64,000 nucleotides of DNA from Hydrangea macrophylla (taxonomy: Eukaryota > Streptophyta > Magnoliopsida > Cornales > Hydrangeaceae), in assembly GCA_033977485.1 (NCBI GenBank), contig CM066994.1, positions 25,822,681 through 25,886,680 on the forward strand. Direction: 5' to 3'. The position numbers and the translations under genes are program-made. The notes below the pieces were generated by a model, which was not told where the DNA came from, did no database searches, and saw only the letters and a program-made list of their open reading frames with translations. Of this stretch, positions 1 through 10,965 are shown in pieces; positions within the stretch are counted from its first letter, which is position 1; each line of letters opens with the position of its first letter.

Positions 1-321
1 TTCCTTGGCATGTGTCCCAATTGCTATAAATAGGAACAATACCCTCAGAGGTGGCGACAGAGAATTTCAGAGATTATTCCCTAGGGATTTGTGCATTAAT
101 GAGTTCACTGTGAATATTCCATCATAGATACAGGCCCGATCATTAACTGCACAGGTTTCTCTCGGAATACTTCCCCCACTTACTGACCCTTAGTCTGTCT
201 CTCTTTACCTCCTCTCCACTTTCCCTCGAGACTCCCTCTACACCACTGATTCTTAGACTGCTACTCTCTTACGAATTCATCTCTCTCATCCTACCCCTCC
301 CAACCGAAATACTTACCTACA
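1..321 (+). repeat. G1 5' LTR, 3' portion only
   Basis: Positions 1-321 match 21067-21407 of the 3' LTR and end in CA just before the primer site. A TATA-like ctataaatagg lies near position 23-33. The 3' LTR copy has about 24 extra bases around 21121-21150 that are missing here, so the two LTRs have diverged. The first 0.5 kb of this LTR is outside the window. Confidence 0.92.
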
Positions 322-323
322 TT

Positions 324-341
324 TGGCGACTCTGCTGGGGA
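324..341 (+). other. G1 primer-binding site
   Basis: tggcgactctgctgggga begins two bases after the LTR terminal CA. A PBS of this form is usual for Tat/Ogre-type elements, where it is commonly matched to tRNA-Arg. The tRNA assignment is from family knowledge and was not checked here. Confidence 0.8.
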
Positions 342-358
342 GTAGAATCTTATAAACA

Positions 359-1765
359 ATGGTGACCGTTCTGAAAAACGGAAAGGTTGTCGGAGAGACC
401 AACGAGGATATCGTCTCTGAAGAAATGGCTGAAAGTCACCCGGTTCAGACTTCAGGAAACCCCACGCTAGACGCTTTGATAAAGACGTTCGAAACCATGC
501 AGACGTCCATACTCCAGGCCCAGCAGGACATGCAGAGCACTCAACAGCTTATCCTGGAGTCGCTGGGAACTGCACGGCAGAATGAAGTCCCACACAACAA
601 AGAAACTCCCACGACGAGGGACATCACGCCACCAGCACCGAGGCATCACCCGCCTCCTGAGATCAACTGCGAGAACCAGGAGTAGGTTCCACCAGTGACT
701 CCTATGGGGTCGACTCCCAATTCCAAACAGGCCCCACCACAGACGCACCAGATGCAGAGCTCGACACCCATCGACATCTCACTACGGATACAACAAGAGG
801 TGCAAGCACTACTCCTACAGGAGCATGCACGCTTCATGGGCTCTGTTCATTGCGATTTCCGCCCCCCTTATTCGGCGGAAATCGTTGTCATGCCCTACCC
901 CAGCGGTTATGTTCCCCCCGTTTTTCTGCTATTTGATGGAAAGCAGGGAAATTCCTACGAACATGTAGCCAGTTTCGTGGAAACCTTAGCCAACTATGGG
1001 GGAGATTACAGTTTGCGCCTGAAAGAATTTTCAAAATCCCTGACAGACAAGGCGTATATGTGGTACATCAATATCCCGCCTGGGACCATCGCAAGTTGGG
1101 AATCGATGGTTCAGCGTTTTTATGAAAAGTTCTTCCAGATGGAGGAGAGTGTGACTCGCTTCTCTCTTACCAAGATCATTAAAGGGCGAGACGAAGATGT
1201 CCTTTTATACATTAAGCGCTTCCGAGAAGGATCTATCGATTGTCACAACGATATCCCTGAAACTGAGCTTATCAGAATTTGCGTCGATGGGATGTACCAC
1301 CGTTTCAAGATCAATCTTGTTAACGCCGACATCAGGACTTTCTCGGCTCTCATGGAGAAAGCAAGGAATCGACATAATGTGATTCGAGAGAGCGCGACCC
1401 AGGCACTTGGTCGCTCATACAACCGAAATCCTACCGCATCGCCGGTACAAGGGAGCGACAAGAGGAAGAGAAATGAATGGGCATCTTCCCCACGCAGGAA
1501 CAGGGCAGACCCACCTCCCGAATTCCCTTGCGGATTATTACAGGAAGTAAGGGCCATCTTCAAAAAATGGGTCGCAGACAAAATCATTGAAGTACCTAGG
1601 GTGGATAACACACTGAGCCGTGAAGAGTTAACCAACGATGACTGTTGTCCTTACCATCATACCAAGAGGCACTCGTTACGAGATTGTTGGTACTTACGAT
1701 GCCTATTTCATAGAAAAATCCACAACAAGAATTGGAAATATCTGGCTCTCAAAACGTCGAGATAG
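359..1765 (+). pseudogene. G1 gag
   Basis: Starts at the ATG 17 bases past the PBS. The frame is open except for one TAG at 683-685, after ENCENQE, and then continues in the same frame with VPPVTPMG. A retrotransposon gag domain is clear in the middle, with the WYINIPPGTIASWESM and RFYEKFF motifs near 1060-1130 and IKRFREGS near 1212. A C-terminal zinc-knuckle-like CPYHHTKRHSLRDCW at about 1648-1692 is typical of Tat gag. The frame is lost around 1740, where the true sequence shifts into the frame of the next entry. It would form the particle shell of the element. Confidence 0.88.
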
Positions 1766-2700
1766 ACCCGCTCCCTTACCACGGAAAGGCTCATGTAGCC
1801 TTGGCGTCCTATTATGACGAACTCGAGGAAATTGCCATGTATGAGGCGCCAGAACCAAAGTTTGATAGCGAAGAACTCATCGTCAAACAAGCTAATACGC
1901 TGATGCGAACAGTCAAATTTCAGCGTTTCTACGATCAACACGGTCTTTCTCCCGAAGCAAGGTTCGCAGCAACCAAGGCGATGATAACTACCACAGAGGT
2001 ACAGGCAGAGGAATGTATGAGAGCGGGAGGTTCCGTGCGACGAACACTCTGAGAGGCCGCGTCCAAAATTACCTTCTCCGAGGCAGACAAGCATGTACCT
2101 TTCGCACACAACAGACTATTGTACATACCGGTGGAGGTCAACGGCTTCGAATTTCAACGAGGATTCCTGGATTGCGTTCCCTCAACTTAATGTCATTGGA
2201 CGTGCTCTCCGTCGCCGGATACTCCGAACAAGATTTAAGTCCACCATCAATTGTCATCAACGGATTCGGGAAGGCTTCTCAACGAAGTCTGGGGCATATC
2301 ACCATCAATCTCATAGTAGGACCATTCGGTGCCACACTAGATTTCATATAATAGGCGCAGACACAGCATACCATGCTCTTTTGGGAAGGAATTGGATGCA
2401 TAAGTTCACCCTCATCCCTTCCACATACCGCCAATGCGCGAAAGGGATCGTCAACAACAAGATCATCACGATCGTCGCCTCCAAATCGCCATTTGCGTGA
2501 CATGAGTCTCATTTCGCCGATGTGGTGTTTTACACCGAATTCGCAGATGAAGATGAAGGGTCAAGGTCATTCGTGTGTACCCGCCCGATCCCAAAATGGG
2601 AACAAGCAAAGCAAGACAATTTCAAGGTGGTCCCCAGGAAAGGGAAGGGCAAAAAGAAGGTCAAAGGGGGTCCCCCACAGCTGAAATATGGTTGACGCCG
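1732..2700 (+). pseudogene. G1 gag-pol linker and aspartic protease remnant
   Basis: After a frameshift the coding trace continues with EISGSQNVEIDPLPYHG up to about 2052. It then moves into other frames, where VEVNGFEFQRGFLD, LSPPSIVINGFGKAS and HIIGADTAYHALLGRNWMHK can be read between about 2130 and 2405. The last motif is the conserved G-R-N/D-W-M-H box after the protease of Tat elements. The active-site D-S/T-G is not intact: at about 2165 it reads LDCVPS or is out of frame. At least three frameshifts and several stops are present up to 2840, so no working protease is possible. Confidence 0.75.
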
Positions 2701-2839
2701 TCCTAAGCCAGTCCGAAGAACCAAAGGCGGCGCTCGAATGTCTGCAAGACGGATCGAGGAACAAAGAACAGGAGCTAGAGCAGATAAATTTAGCTGATGC
2801 AGAAGATCAACCTGCCATGATGATCTTCATTTACGCGAT

Positions 2840-3796
2840 TTGAGCAAAGAAAGGCGATCCGAACTCATCAAGCTACTTAGAACCAATTCGGATGTCTTTG
2901 CTTGGACTTATGCTGAAATGCCGGGTCTAGATACCAGTATCACGGTGCACAAGCTCAACATCTCCGCCGCGGCGATACCAGTTAAACAATCAGGTCGAGT
3001 CTTCTGCCCAAAACTGGAAACACATATCAAAGAAGAGATCACCAAGTTGCTAAAAGCGGGTTTCATTAAACCCATACACCACCCCACGTGGTTAGCAAAC
3101 ACTGTGCCGGTAAAAAAGAAAACCGATCAAATACGCGTTTGTGTGGACTTCAAAGATCTTAACAAGGCCTGTCCAAAGGATGATTTCCCGCTTCCTAATG
3201 TCGAGACTTTGATCGACGCAACGGCAGAGCATTAGATGTTTTCCTTTATGGACGGTTTCAGCGGGTATAACCAGATCAAAATGGACCCAGAGGACGCAGT
3301 GAAGACGGCTTTCAGAACGCCACTAGGTAATTTCTTCTACACAGTCATGCCATTTGGACTCAAGAATGCGGGAGCCACATATCAAAGAGCCATGATGGCT
3401 ATATTCCACGACTTACTACACTCGATCGTAGAATTCTACATTGATGACCTCGTAGTCAAGTCAAAGCAGGAAGAAACACACTTCTCAGATCTACAGGTGG
3501 TCTTTGATAGGTGCAGAAAGTTCAATCTGAAAATGAACCCGTTGAAATGTGCGTTTGGAGTGTCATCGGGGAAATTTCTAGGATGCATTGTCCATCGTCA
3601 TGGTATTGATCCCGATCCAGCAAAGGTTGCCGCCATCAGAGGAATGCCGCGACCTACGACTACAAGACAGCTCAAGAGTTTATTAGGTAAGGTATCTTAT
3701 CTGCGTAGGTTTATTCCTGCTCTGCGCAGAACTCACTCACCCGTTCTCAACTTTATTGAAAGGGAACGTGGCATTCGCATGGGCACCACAGCATGA
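2840..3796 (+). pseudogene. G1 reverse transcriptase
   Basis: Ty3-type RT. The block LIKLLRTNSDVFAWTYAEMPG leads into the finger motifs (KAGFIKPIHHPTWLANTVPV, then VCVDFKDLNKACPKDDFPLP) and FSFMDGFSGYNQIKMDPED. The catalytic YIDD is intact in FYIDDLVVKS at about 3437-3466. A TAG at 3233-3235 replaces a glutamate codon (GHEM to EH*M) in the same frame. The reading frame changes at about 3760, so the end of this stretch is a shadow and the connection domain continues in the next entry. The enzyme would copy the element RNA into DNA in the cytoplasmic particle. Confidence 0.9.
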
Positions 3797-4312
3797 CTCG
3801 GCTTTCGATGCAATCAAAAGGGTATTGACTTCACCAAGAACCATGACTGTTCCGACGAAGGGCCAACCGTTACTACTATATCTCACCTCCACAACAAAGT
3901 CGATAGGAGCATTGCTCGCGCAAGAATCAGGCGGACAGGAAAGGCCTATCTATTACATCAGATGTATCCTCCAAGGCCCATAAGTGAGGTACTCGGCGAT
4001 GGAGAGACATTGCCCGACACTCATTTTCACCACGCAGAAATACCGCCACTATCTCCTAGCATTCCGGCTTAAGGCCGTGACCAAATGTGACCCTATCAAA
4101 CACCTCTTAAGCAAGCCAGCTTTGTCAGGAAAGATAGCGCGATGGCTCTTCACCTTGGCTGAATTCGACATTATTTGCTCACCTCCAACAGCAATCAAGA
4201 GTCAGGCGTTAGCTGATTTGCTAGCTCAATTTCCCAGCGGCGAGCCTGAACCCATCATCGAAGATCTCCCGGGTGACGACTTCAACACATCTATCGCGGC
4301 CACTGCGCAAGG
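3756..4312 (+). pseudogene. G1 Ty3-type RNase H
   Basis: The frame downstream of the RT shift reads GNVAFAWAPQHDSAFDAIK, PLLLYLTSTTKSIGALLAQ and then YSAMERHCPTLIFTTQKYRH. This is the order of the classic gypsy RNase H, with the first acidic residue of the usual Y-x-D/A-S motif changed to T/S (LYLTST). A stop at 3981-3983 interrupts the frame. The linker KIARWLFTLAEFDI and ALADLLAQFP leads to the second RNase H. The domain is recognisable but inactive. Confidence 0.85.
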
Positions 4313-4980
4313 CACATGGGAACTTAGCTTCGACGGTTCATCTACTTCCAAAGGGGGGGGGGGGGGGGAGCCGGAATCGTGCTCACATCACCAAGCAAGG
4401 AAACGATGAACCTATCTTTCAAATTGGACTTCCGATGTTCAAACAACGAATCAGAATACGAGGCACTCATTTTACGACTCATGGCTGTGGAAAAGATGGG
4501 AGTTGGGGCGATAGAAATCATGGGAGACTCCAATCTCATAGTCAAACAGACTGATGGAAGCTACGCCATCAAAGAGCCTGCCCTTGTAGACTATCGCTCC
4601 ATATTACAGCGATACTTGGATAAGTTTGAAAGTGTCGTTATCAAGCACGCACCAAGAACCAGCAACAGGCACCCGGATGGCCTTGCAACTCTGGCATCGA
4701 AGGTAGAAATTGAAGGAGACTCCGTCACGATCCAGATCTTCAAAAGAGCCCTCCCATGCACAGTCACAGAGCTCCTCCCACAAAAGGAGGATAAGCCAGG
4801 CGACTGGAGGATCCCAATCCGAAGTCAATTACAGAGCAAGGAGTCCACCCTCCCGCCACGACTAAGGAGCTTCTTAATTTATCAAGGTGAACTCTATTTC
4901 AGAGCCATGGGAGGATGGATAGCTAAATGCGTGGATAAGGAAGAAGCGGCTCTCTGCCTCGAAACAATCCATAGGCAAAC
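4313..4980 (+). pseudogene. G1 archaeal-like RNase H (second RNase H) and linker to integrase
   Basis: GTWELSFDGSS opens a second RNase H fold. It is followed, after a poly-G tract that breaks the frame, by NNESEYEALILRL, EIMGDSNLIVKQ and HAPRTSNRHPDGLATLAS. The D (SFDGSS), E (NESEYEAL), D (GDSNLI) and D (HPDGLA) pattern is that of the archaeal-type RNase H in plant Tat elements. The linker RSFLIYQGELYFRAMG leads into ETIHRQTCGN, the first part of an H2C2 finger, which is cut at 4980 by the copia A insertion. The G16 run at 4353-4368 breaks the frame in a glycine stretch. Confidence 0.87.
4353..4368. repeat. G16 homopolymer
   Basis: Sixteen consecutive G inside the second RNase H, at the site of a frameshift. 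Length may be uncertain because homopolymers are prone to sequencing error. Confidence 0.9.
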
Positions 4981-5130
4981 TGTTGAGTTTTTCAGAAAGC
5001 TTAGGGTTCACCTTAGTGAGACCCTCTCTTTTATTCATATAGAAGAAAACAATAATTACACAGACCCCTGACTAAAGATAAATAATAAAAATAAAATACA
5101 ATAGAACTAAAGTTAACATAACACTCAACA
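4981..5130 (-). repeat. Copia A 3' LTR
   Basis: TG...CA bounded (on plus, tgttgag ... ctcaaca), 150 bp, paired with 13617-13768. The adjacent 5131-5146 is the polypurine tract when read on minus (ccagcttgagggggag). Confidence 0.95.
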
Positions 5131-5185
5131 CTCCCCCTCAAGCTGGTGCGAAGATATCTCTCATGCCCAGCTTGCTAAGAATGAA

Positions 5186-5444
5186 CTAAAACGGTCGACT
5201 TGCAAGGCCTTTTGTAAGAATATCAGCTATCTGCTCCCCTGATTTCACAAAAGGTGTACATATGCTCCCATTAGTTAGATTCTCGTTGATAAAATGCCTA
5301 TCAATCTCCACATGCTTTGTCCGGTCATGCTGAACCGGATTGTGTGCAATACTAATGGCCGACTTATTATCACAGTACAACTTCATTGAGTCTTTCTGTC
5401 TGAAACCAAGATCTGATAACACAATTTGAATCCACAACAGTTCA
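5186..5444 (-). pseudogene. Copia A RNase H, C-terminal half
   Basis: On minus: LLWIQIVLSDLGFRQ, LYCDNKSAISIAHNPV, then HDRTKHVEIDRHFI and ADILTKGLASRPF. This is the conserved C-terminal part of copia RNase H, with the D of YCDNKSA and the H of RTKHVEID. The upstream half is separated by the TRIM composite and resumes at 6691-6810. The first residues of the open frame come from the inserted TRIM. Confidence 0.9.
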
Positions 5445-5960
5445 TATTGAAGCTTGAAATACATTGTTGGGCCCATTCTCTAACAGCTTAAGCTTTTGGA
5501 GTAGTTGGTAACTTAACATGGTATCAGAGCTTGGTTGGTCTTGTCTTTCGGCGTGCCAAGTGTCCGGCTGCTGTGGTCCAGGGTATGCCGAGTGTCCGGC
5601 TCCTGTGGTTCAGGGGGTGAGATTGTTTGTCCCACATCGCCCATTTATAGCCTCTCGGTGCGGTTTATAAGGCTTTAGTTCCCATCTCCTTAACACCTGG
5701 GTTTTAAGGAGTTGAATGGGCTGGGCCTTACAAGTGGTATCAGAGCCTTGTTTGTGGGAGGTACTGGATTCGACTCTCCATCCCCGCTTTGTTGTGCATA
5801 TTTGCACTTTGTTATTTGTCTCCAATATGATGGAGTTTGGTTTGTTTGCTCTCCACGTGCAAGTCGGGGTTGCACGTGAGGGAGGGTGTTGAAGCTTGAT
5901 ATACATTGTTGGGCCCATTCTCTAACAGCTTAAGATTTTGGAGTAGTTGGTAACTTAACA
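5445..5960 (+). mobile_element. TRIM-A, 74-bp terminal repeats
   Basis: Two 74-bp direct repeats (5445-5518 and 5887-5960) that run from t(g/a)ttgaagcttga to acttaaca. The left one is followed at once by the primer site tggtatcagagc (5519-5530), and the right one is preceded by a purine-rich gtgagggaggg tract. Internal length is 368 bp, with a second tggtatcagagc near 5736. No coding capacity. Confidence 0.8.
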
Positions 5961-5961
5961 G

Positions 5962-6243
5962 TGTTGAGAATGTATATCCCACATCGGGGACTTAAAACCT
6001 AGCTACTCAAAATATAAGTTCAAGGGGCCACTCCACCCATGGCCAATTGGTTTTGGGTTGGATGCTCCAATTCAGCATGGTATCAGAGCAGGTTATTGTT
6101 GGGCCCAATTTGTCCACGTGTGCTCCACGTCACCCTATCTCAGTAATTCACGTGTTTGGCTCTCAGTCATGCCACACGTGCGGGGGCGTGTTGAGAATGT
6201 CTATCCCACATCAGGGACTTATAACCTAGCTACTCAAAATATA
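5962..6243 (+). mobile_element. TRIM-B, forward copy, 3' LTR truncated
   Basis: A 116-bp LTR (5962-6077, tgttgagaatg to attcagca) is followed by the PBS tggtatcagagc (6078-6089), about 100 bp internal sequence, and a G-rich PPT (gcgggggcg). The second LTR starts at 6189 and stops after about 55 bp at 6243. Confidence 0.75.
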
Positions 6244-6359
6244 CTAAGGCATTGAGTGCCTATTGTGGTACACCAATGTGGTGTTTGTTATCCCTCCTGT
6301 GTTGAGGGTTGTTGTCCCCTTATGTTGAGGGGTGAAGGTTCGAGCCTGGTACCAAACAA
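6244..6359. other. Linker between inverted TRIM-B copies
   Basis: 116 bp with no coding signal. It contains ggttcgagcctggtacc near 6338-6354, which resembles the B box of a tRNA-derived promoter, but no A box or complete SINE could be seen. It may be a SINE fragment or unrelated. Confidence 0.3.
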
Positions 6360-6690
6360 TGTTGAAACCCAAAACCAATTGGCAATGGGTGGAGTGGCCC
6401 CTTGAACTTATATATTGAGTATCAAGGTTATAAGTCTCCGATTTGGGACAAACAATCTCAACACGCCCCCGCACGTGTGGCATGACTGAGAGCCAAACAC
6501 GTGGATTACTGAGATAGGGTGACGTGGAGCACACGTGGACAAATTGGGCCCAACAATAACCTGCTCTGATACCATGTTAAATTGAAGCATCCAACCCAAA
6601 ACCAATTGGCAATGGGTGGAGTGGCCCCTTGAACTTATATATTGAGTATCAAGGTTATAAGTCCCCGATGTGGGACAAACAATCTCAACA
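6360..6690 (-). mobile_element. TRIM-B, reverse copy
   Basis: LTRs 6360-6463 and 6575-6690 (116 bp) are read on minus, with the primer site at 6563-6574 (gctctgatacca on plus) and the C-rich complement of a PPT at 6464-6472. It matches the forward copy at 5962-6243 in inverted orientation, so the pair can fold back. Confidence 0.78.
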
Positions 6691-6810
6691 GCTCACATAC
6701 CCCTAGGGCCATGGCCCTAAATTCTGTCTCGGCGCTAGATCTAGCTACTACTGACTGCTTCTTGCTACTCCAAGTCACTAGATTGCCTCCAACAAACGAG
6801 CAATAACCTA
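6691..6810 (-). pseudogene. Copia A RNase H, N-terminal half
   Basis: A 1-base deletion at about 6838 (the TGG of the usual TDADWAGS reads GG) shifts the frame. In the restored frame GYCSFVGGNLVTWSSKKQ, VVARSSAETEFRAMA and GVCE can be read, ending exactly at the TRIM composite. This is the standard copia RNase H between RT and the LLWIQ segment. Confidence 0.85.
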
Positions 6811-8871
6811 TGGTCGATCTCCTATCAGTAATAGATCCGGCCCATCTGTATCGGTATAGGCCTCTACTAACATATGACCATGTTTAGCAAAGCATAAACC
6901 TTTCCCTGGTGTTGACTTCAGGTACCTCAAGACCCTAAACACAGCATCTAGATGGGGTTGTTTGGGATCATGCATGAACTGACTCACTACGCTGACTGCA
7001 AAAGCAATGTCAGGTCTCGTATGAGCCAAATAAATTAATTTACCTACCAATCTCTGGTACCTCCCCTTATCAACAGATTCTCCACCAGAATCATCCCCAA
7101 GTTTTACGTTGGGATCCATTGGGGTATCCACGGCCTTACTCCCTAGCATGCCCGTCTCCTTGAGTAGGTCCAAAACATACTTCCGTTGAGATATGAAAAT
7201 TCCATCCTTGGATCGAGCTACCTCGATTCCCAAGAAGTACTTCAAACTTCCTAAATCTTTGATCTCAAATTCCGTAGCCAGATATGATTTCAGCAGCTTC
7301 ATCTCCTCAAAATCATCACCTGTAAGGACAATATCATCTACATAGACAATCAATGTTGTTACCTTACCCTGTGCCGAGTGCTTAACAAAGAGGGTATGAT
7401 CACCTTGGCTCTGTCTGAAGCCATATCTGATCATAGCTTGTGAGAACCTATCAAACCAAGCTCTGGGAGATTGTTTGAGGCCATATAAAGACTTCCTGAG
7501 GCGACACACTCTTCCTCTAGTCTTATTATCCTCGAACCCAGGGGGCATGTCCATATAGACCTCTTCTTCTAAATCCCCATGCAGGAATGCATTCTTCACA
7601 TCAAACTGATGCAAGGGCCATTCCCAATTTGCTGCTAGAGACAACAAGATTCTGATGGAGATCTTTGCAACCGGAGCAAATGTCTCCTGGTAGTCCACCC
7701 CATAGGTCTGAGTAAAGCCCTTGGCTACCAACCTGGCTTTGTATCTCTCTATAGTTCCATCTGCGTTGTGTTTCACAGTGAATACCCACTTGCACCCAAC
7801 TGTCTTTTTCCCACGGGGTAACTCAGTTAACTCCCAAGTGCCATTTTTGCGAAGCGCTTTCATCTCTTCAACCATGGCTGATTTCCACTTAGGATCAGTG
7901 AGAGCTTCCTGTACATGATTAGGGATAGAAACAGAGTCGAGTTTGGACACAAAAGCTTTATAAGACGGAGACAATCGAGAGTACGAAACAAACTTAGAAA
8001 GAGGATGTTTGGTGCATTCTCTAGTGCCCTTGCGAAGAGCAATAGGAATATCCAACTCATTTTCAGAGGAAGAAACAGAAATAGGACTAGAGGAGTTAGG
8101 AGTAGTAGAAATACCTGGACCTTCATCACTCGAAGAAGTCAATTGCAGTGGTATTAGAGAAACGATCCTCTCATCTGTTGCCCCAAAAATCCTTCTGCCT
8201 TTATTTTTTGAATAGGTCAACAACTCCTTCCTTTTATACTCTGCACTTTCATCTCCTCTCCTTTTTTCACTCTCAACTTCTATTTCTTCATCTATTTTTT
8301 TACTTTCTTTTTCTTCTATTTTTTCTTCACTCCTATTTTCCTCTCCTTTTCTGCCTTCCTCCTCTCCTCCTACAATAAATGGCACCGTTTCTACAGACTT
8401 CTCTTCACCTAACCGTTTCTCCCCCTGAAGAGAGGGCTGGAAGTAAGACAAATTTTCATCAAAAGTAACATCCATAGACACGAACCACTTACGAGAAGGG
8501 GGATGATAACACTTGTACCCTTTTTGTGTAGGAGAATATCCGATAAAGACACATTTAAGAGAACGAGGGTCCAATTTCCGTCTGGAAGGAGAGTGATTAT
8601 GAACGAAGCAGACACAACCAAATACTTTAGGAGGAATAGGAAAGAGTGAAGAAGGATTGGTAAGAAGTTCTACAGGAGCTTTCTTACCAAGCACACGAGT
8701 AGGTAAACGATTGATGAGGTAGATAGCAGTCAAGACTGCCTCCCCCCAATAGGACTTAGGGATCTCCATAGAGAACAACATAGACCTAGCAGACTCTAAC
8801 AAGTGACGGTTCTTTCTTTCAGCAACTCCGTTTTGTTGTGGAGTATTGGCGCATGACGTTTGATGTATCAT
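6808..8871 (-). pseudogene. Copia A integrase C-terminus and reverse transcriptase
   Basis: A 687-codon open stretch. NTPQQNGVAERKNRH near the start carries the catalytic Glu region of the integrase. It is followed by LPTRVLGKKAPVELL and the FGCVCFVHNHSPSRRKLDPR / VFIGYSPTQKGYKCYHP box. A Glu/Lys-rich linker (about residues 165-230) precedes the copia RT, which begins around residue 320 ([28 protein letters not shown]). Its YVDD lies near residue 510, encoded at 7333-7344. The IYLAHTRPDIAFAVSVVSQF motif marks the start of the connection. A stop just upstream (GLTS*FSEHG) separates it from the integrase core; the end is frameshifted. Confidence 0.93.
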
Positions 8872-8886
8872 CCCGTGTTCAGAAAA

Positions 8887-9736
8887 TTAGCTAGTGAGAC
8901 CACTGTAGATATATTCACCCCCCTTGTCAGACCGAACAATTTTAATAACAGTACTAAATTGGGTACATATCATCTTATGAAAAGATAAAAAAATAGAAAA
9001 AACATCACTCTTTTCTTTCATCAAATATACCCAAGTTGTGCGAGTGTAGTCATCAATAAAAGTTACAAACCATCTATAGCCATTCAAAGTAGTAATATGA
9101 GATGGGCCCCAAACATCAGTATGAATAAGTGCAAAAGGAATAGTACTTTTATTGATACTTGAATTAAAAGTTGCACGGTGGTGTTTTTTCCGAGTTGACA
9201 AGCCTCACAAGAAATCTCAGAAACACAATTATTGGAAACTAAGGAAGGAAATAAATAACGAAGCAAATAGAAGGAAGGATGTCCTAATCTTTTATGCCAC
9301 AGCCACAAATCTTGAGGAATATTTTCTCTCTGTGAAGTATGAGCAGTACTCGTCAATCTCTCATTTTCAACTCCATCAGGCATCAATAGATAGAGACCAT
9401 TCTTCTTTCTACCACTGCCAATCACCTTCTTCGTGGAGAGGTCCTGGAAGACACAGTAAGATGGAAAGAAAGTTACACAACAGTTCAAATCACGAGTTAA
9501 ACGACTAATTGAAAGAAGATTAGTCGAAAAATTAGGAACATGAAGAACCGAAGTTAAAGCAAGTGAATTAGAAACTTTAATGACACCTTTACCAGAAATA
9601 GAAGACAAGTTTCCATCTGCAGTTTTAACCTTATCTTTCCCTGAACATGATAAGTGGAAAAAATACTTGGAAGACCGGTCATATGATCGGAAGCTCCAGA
9701 GTCAATGATCCATGGTTGCGGAGAATTAGCATGCAA
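8887..9736 (-). pseudogene. Copia A protease, GAG-pre-integrase and integrase core
   Basis: PWIIDSGASDHMTG (about 9697-9736) is the copia protease active site with an intact DSG. The GAG-pre-integrase finger follows (LWLWHKRLGHPSFYLLRYLF ... CEACQLGK). The integrase core shows HTDVWGPSHITTLNGYRW, FIDDYTRTTWVYLMKEKSDV and IVRSDKGGEYI, which hold the first two acidic catalytic residues. Two frameshifts (near 9550 and 9190) and a stop near 8887 break the frame. Confidence 0.88.
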
Positions 9737-9766
9737 AGCACTTGAAAAATTAGCATAATTTCCTTT

Positions 9767-10724
9767 CTAGGCAAAAGAAGTGGAGGCACTAGTGGAGGTG
9801 TCGAACTGTGTCATTATGCACCGCAATGTCTCAATATCTGTACAACTGATACTGCCTGGCACAGACGAGGGAGGAGTAGGAGCTGAGAAGTCTTCCTGAT
9901 AAGCAGACTCTGATCCTGTGGTCAAGTGAGCTCGTGGTCCACCACTACCTCGTCCACCACGACAACCACTACCACGACCACCACTACGGCCACCACCCCG
10001 CCCTTTTGACATAGGAGGGCGTCCATGAAGGCTCCAACAAGTCTCGCGGGTATGTCGAGGACGGTTGCAATGGTCACACCAAAGTTTATCCTTTTCATCA
10101 CTCACCTCATAGCCAGAATCCTTACGCTGATTTGAAGGCTTGCCCCCTCGATGACTAGCAGAAACCAAAGCAGATCTGTCGGCAGATGACTGTGGAAGCA
10201 TGGCGGAGCGACGACTTTCTTCATTCTGAACATAGGCAAATGCTTCCCGAAGTGATGGCAACGGTTCCATACCAAGTACCCGGCTCCTCACTGGATCGAA
10301 CTCTGGATTAAGACCAGCAAGAAACTTGAAAATCCTCTCACTTTCAATATATGTTTTGAAGCTAGCCGCATCAACTGGACAAACTGGATGATGAGTTATC
10401 AGATGATCAATCCTCTTCCAAAGGGAACCAAAAGCAGTAAAATATTGCAAAGTGGAACGATCTCCTTGGACTTCGGCTTCAGCAGTTCGTCTCAACTCAT
10501 AAATTTGGACAACATTTCCCTTGCGAGAATAAGTCTCAGCAAGAGTATCCCAGATGTCTTGGGCAGTCTCCATCCCAAAAAATCCATCTGCAATCTCTGG
10601 CTCCATGGAGTGTGAATCAACCAGCTCATTACCAAAAAATTGTCAACCTTCCACTTTGCATAAGTAGGATCTTCAGGACAAGGCACCTTGATTGTTTCAT
10701 TCACATAACCAAACTTTGACCTAC
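9767..10724 (-). pseudogene. Copia A gag, 5' end lost
   Basis: SKFGYVNETIKVPCPEDP begins directly at the palindrome border. It is followed, after one frameshift near 10600, by the gag helical domain (FFGMETAQDIWDTLAETYSR, IFKFLAGLNPEFDPVRSRV, LREAFAYVQNEESRR). Then come a CCHC knuckle (CDHCNRPRHTRETC) and a Gly/Arg-rich stretch (GRGGGRSGGRGSG). The start codon and roughly the first 50-60 residues expected for this family are absent on the other side of the palindrome. The palindrome therefore replaced host sequence rather than simply splitting it. Confidence 0.85.
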
Positions 10725-10965
10725 TGTTGGATATAGTTATTTTTATCCCGGATAATTAGCTTCCGTAGAATGTGGATCACATTGATTTTTTATTATTGTT
10801 TAGAATATTTTTATTTCCTTCTTTCATTTCTTTTCTAGAATCCTCCTTATTCTAGAATCCTCCTTGTTCTTTCTTTATCTTTTCTAGAATCCTCCTTGTA
10901 ATGTATATATAAACTGTTCTGTAGTGAAGAAATAAAGTAACAATTCATTTTTTCTATATTCTATT
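10725..10965 (+). repeat. Copia B LTR in left arm
   Basis: 241 bp, tgttggatata ... ctatt, with three tandem copies of a ttctagaatcctcctt-type unit (10837-10898). The primer site tggtatcagagcc follows at 10966-10978. Confidence 0.88.

Larger units (their letters stand above)
5445..6690. mobile_element. Composite of TRIM-like miniature LTR elements inserted in copia A RNase H
   Basis: The block interrupts the RNase H codons ...GVCE / LLWIQ and is flanked by gttca (5440-5444) and gctca (6691-6695), a 5-bp duplication with one mismatch. It holds TRIM-A in plus orientation, TRIM-B in plus orientation, a short linker, and TRIM-B in minus orientation. None codes for protein. Each TRIM has LTR-like ends followed by tggtatcagagc. 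Since the outer ends belong to different TRIM families, later insertion or recombination has built the composite. Confidence 0.8.

Noticed and set aside
467..748. Minus-strand open frame opposite the G1 gag
   Set aside because: Shadow of gag with no family signal; gag on plus is clear.
5519..5530. tggtatcagagc motifs as tRNA genes
   Set aside because: Only the 12-base primer-site complement; no tRNA arms around any of them.
6047..6605. Open frames in both TRIM-B copies (GPNLSTCAPRHPIS-like)
   Set aside because: The same frame appears in both inverted copies only because the noncoding TRIM is repeated; TRIMs do not code.
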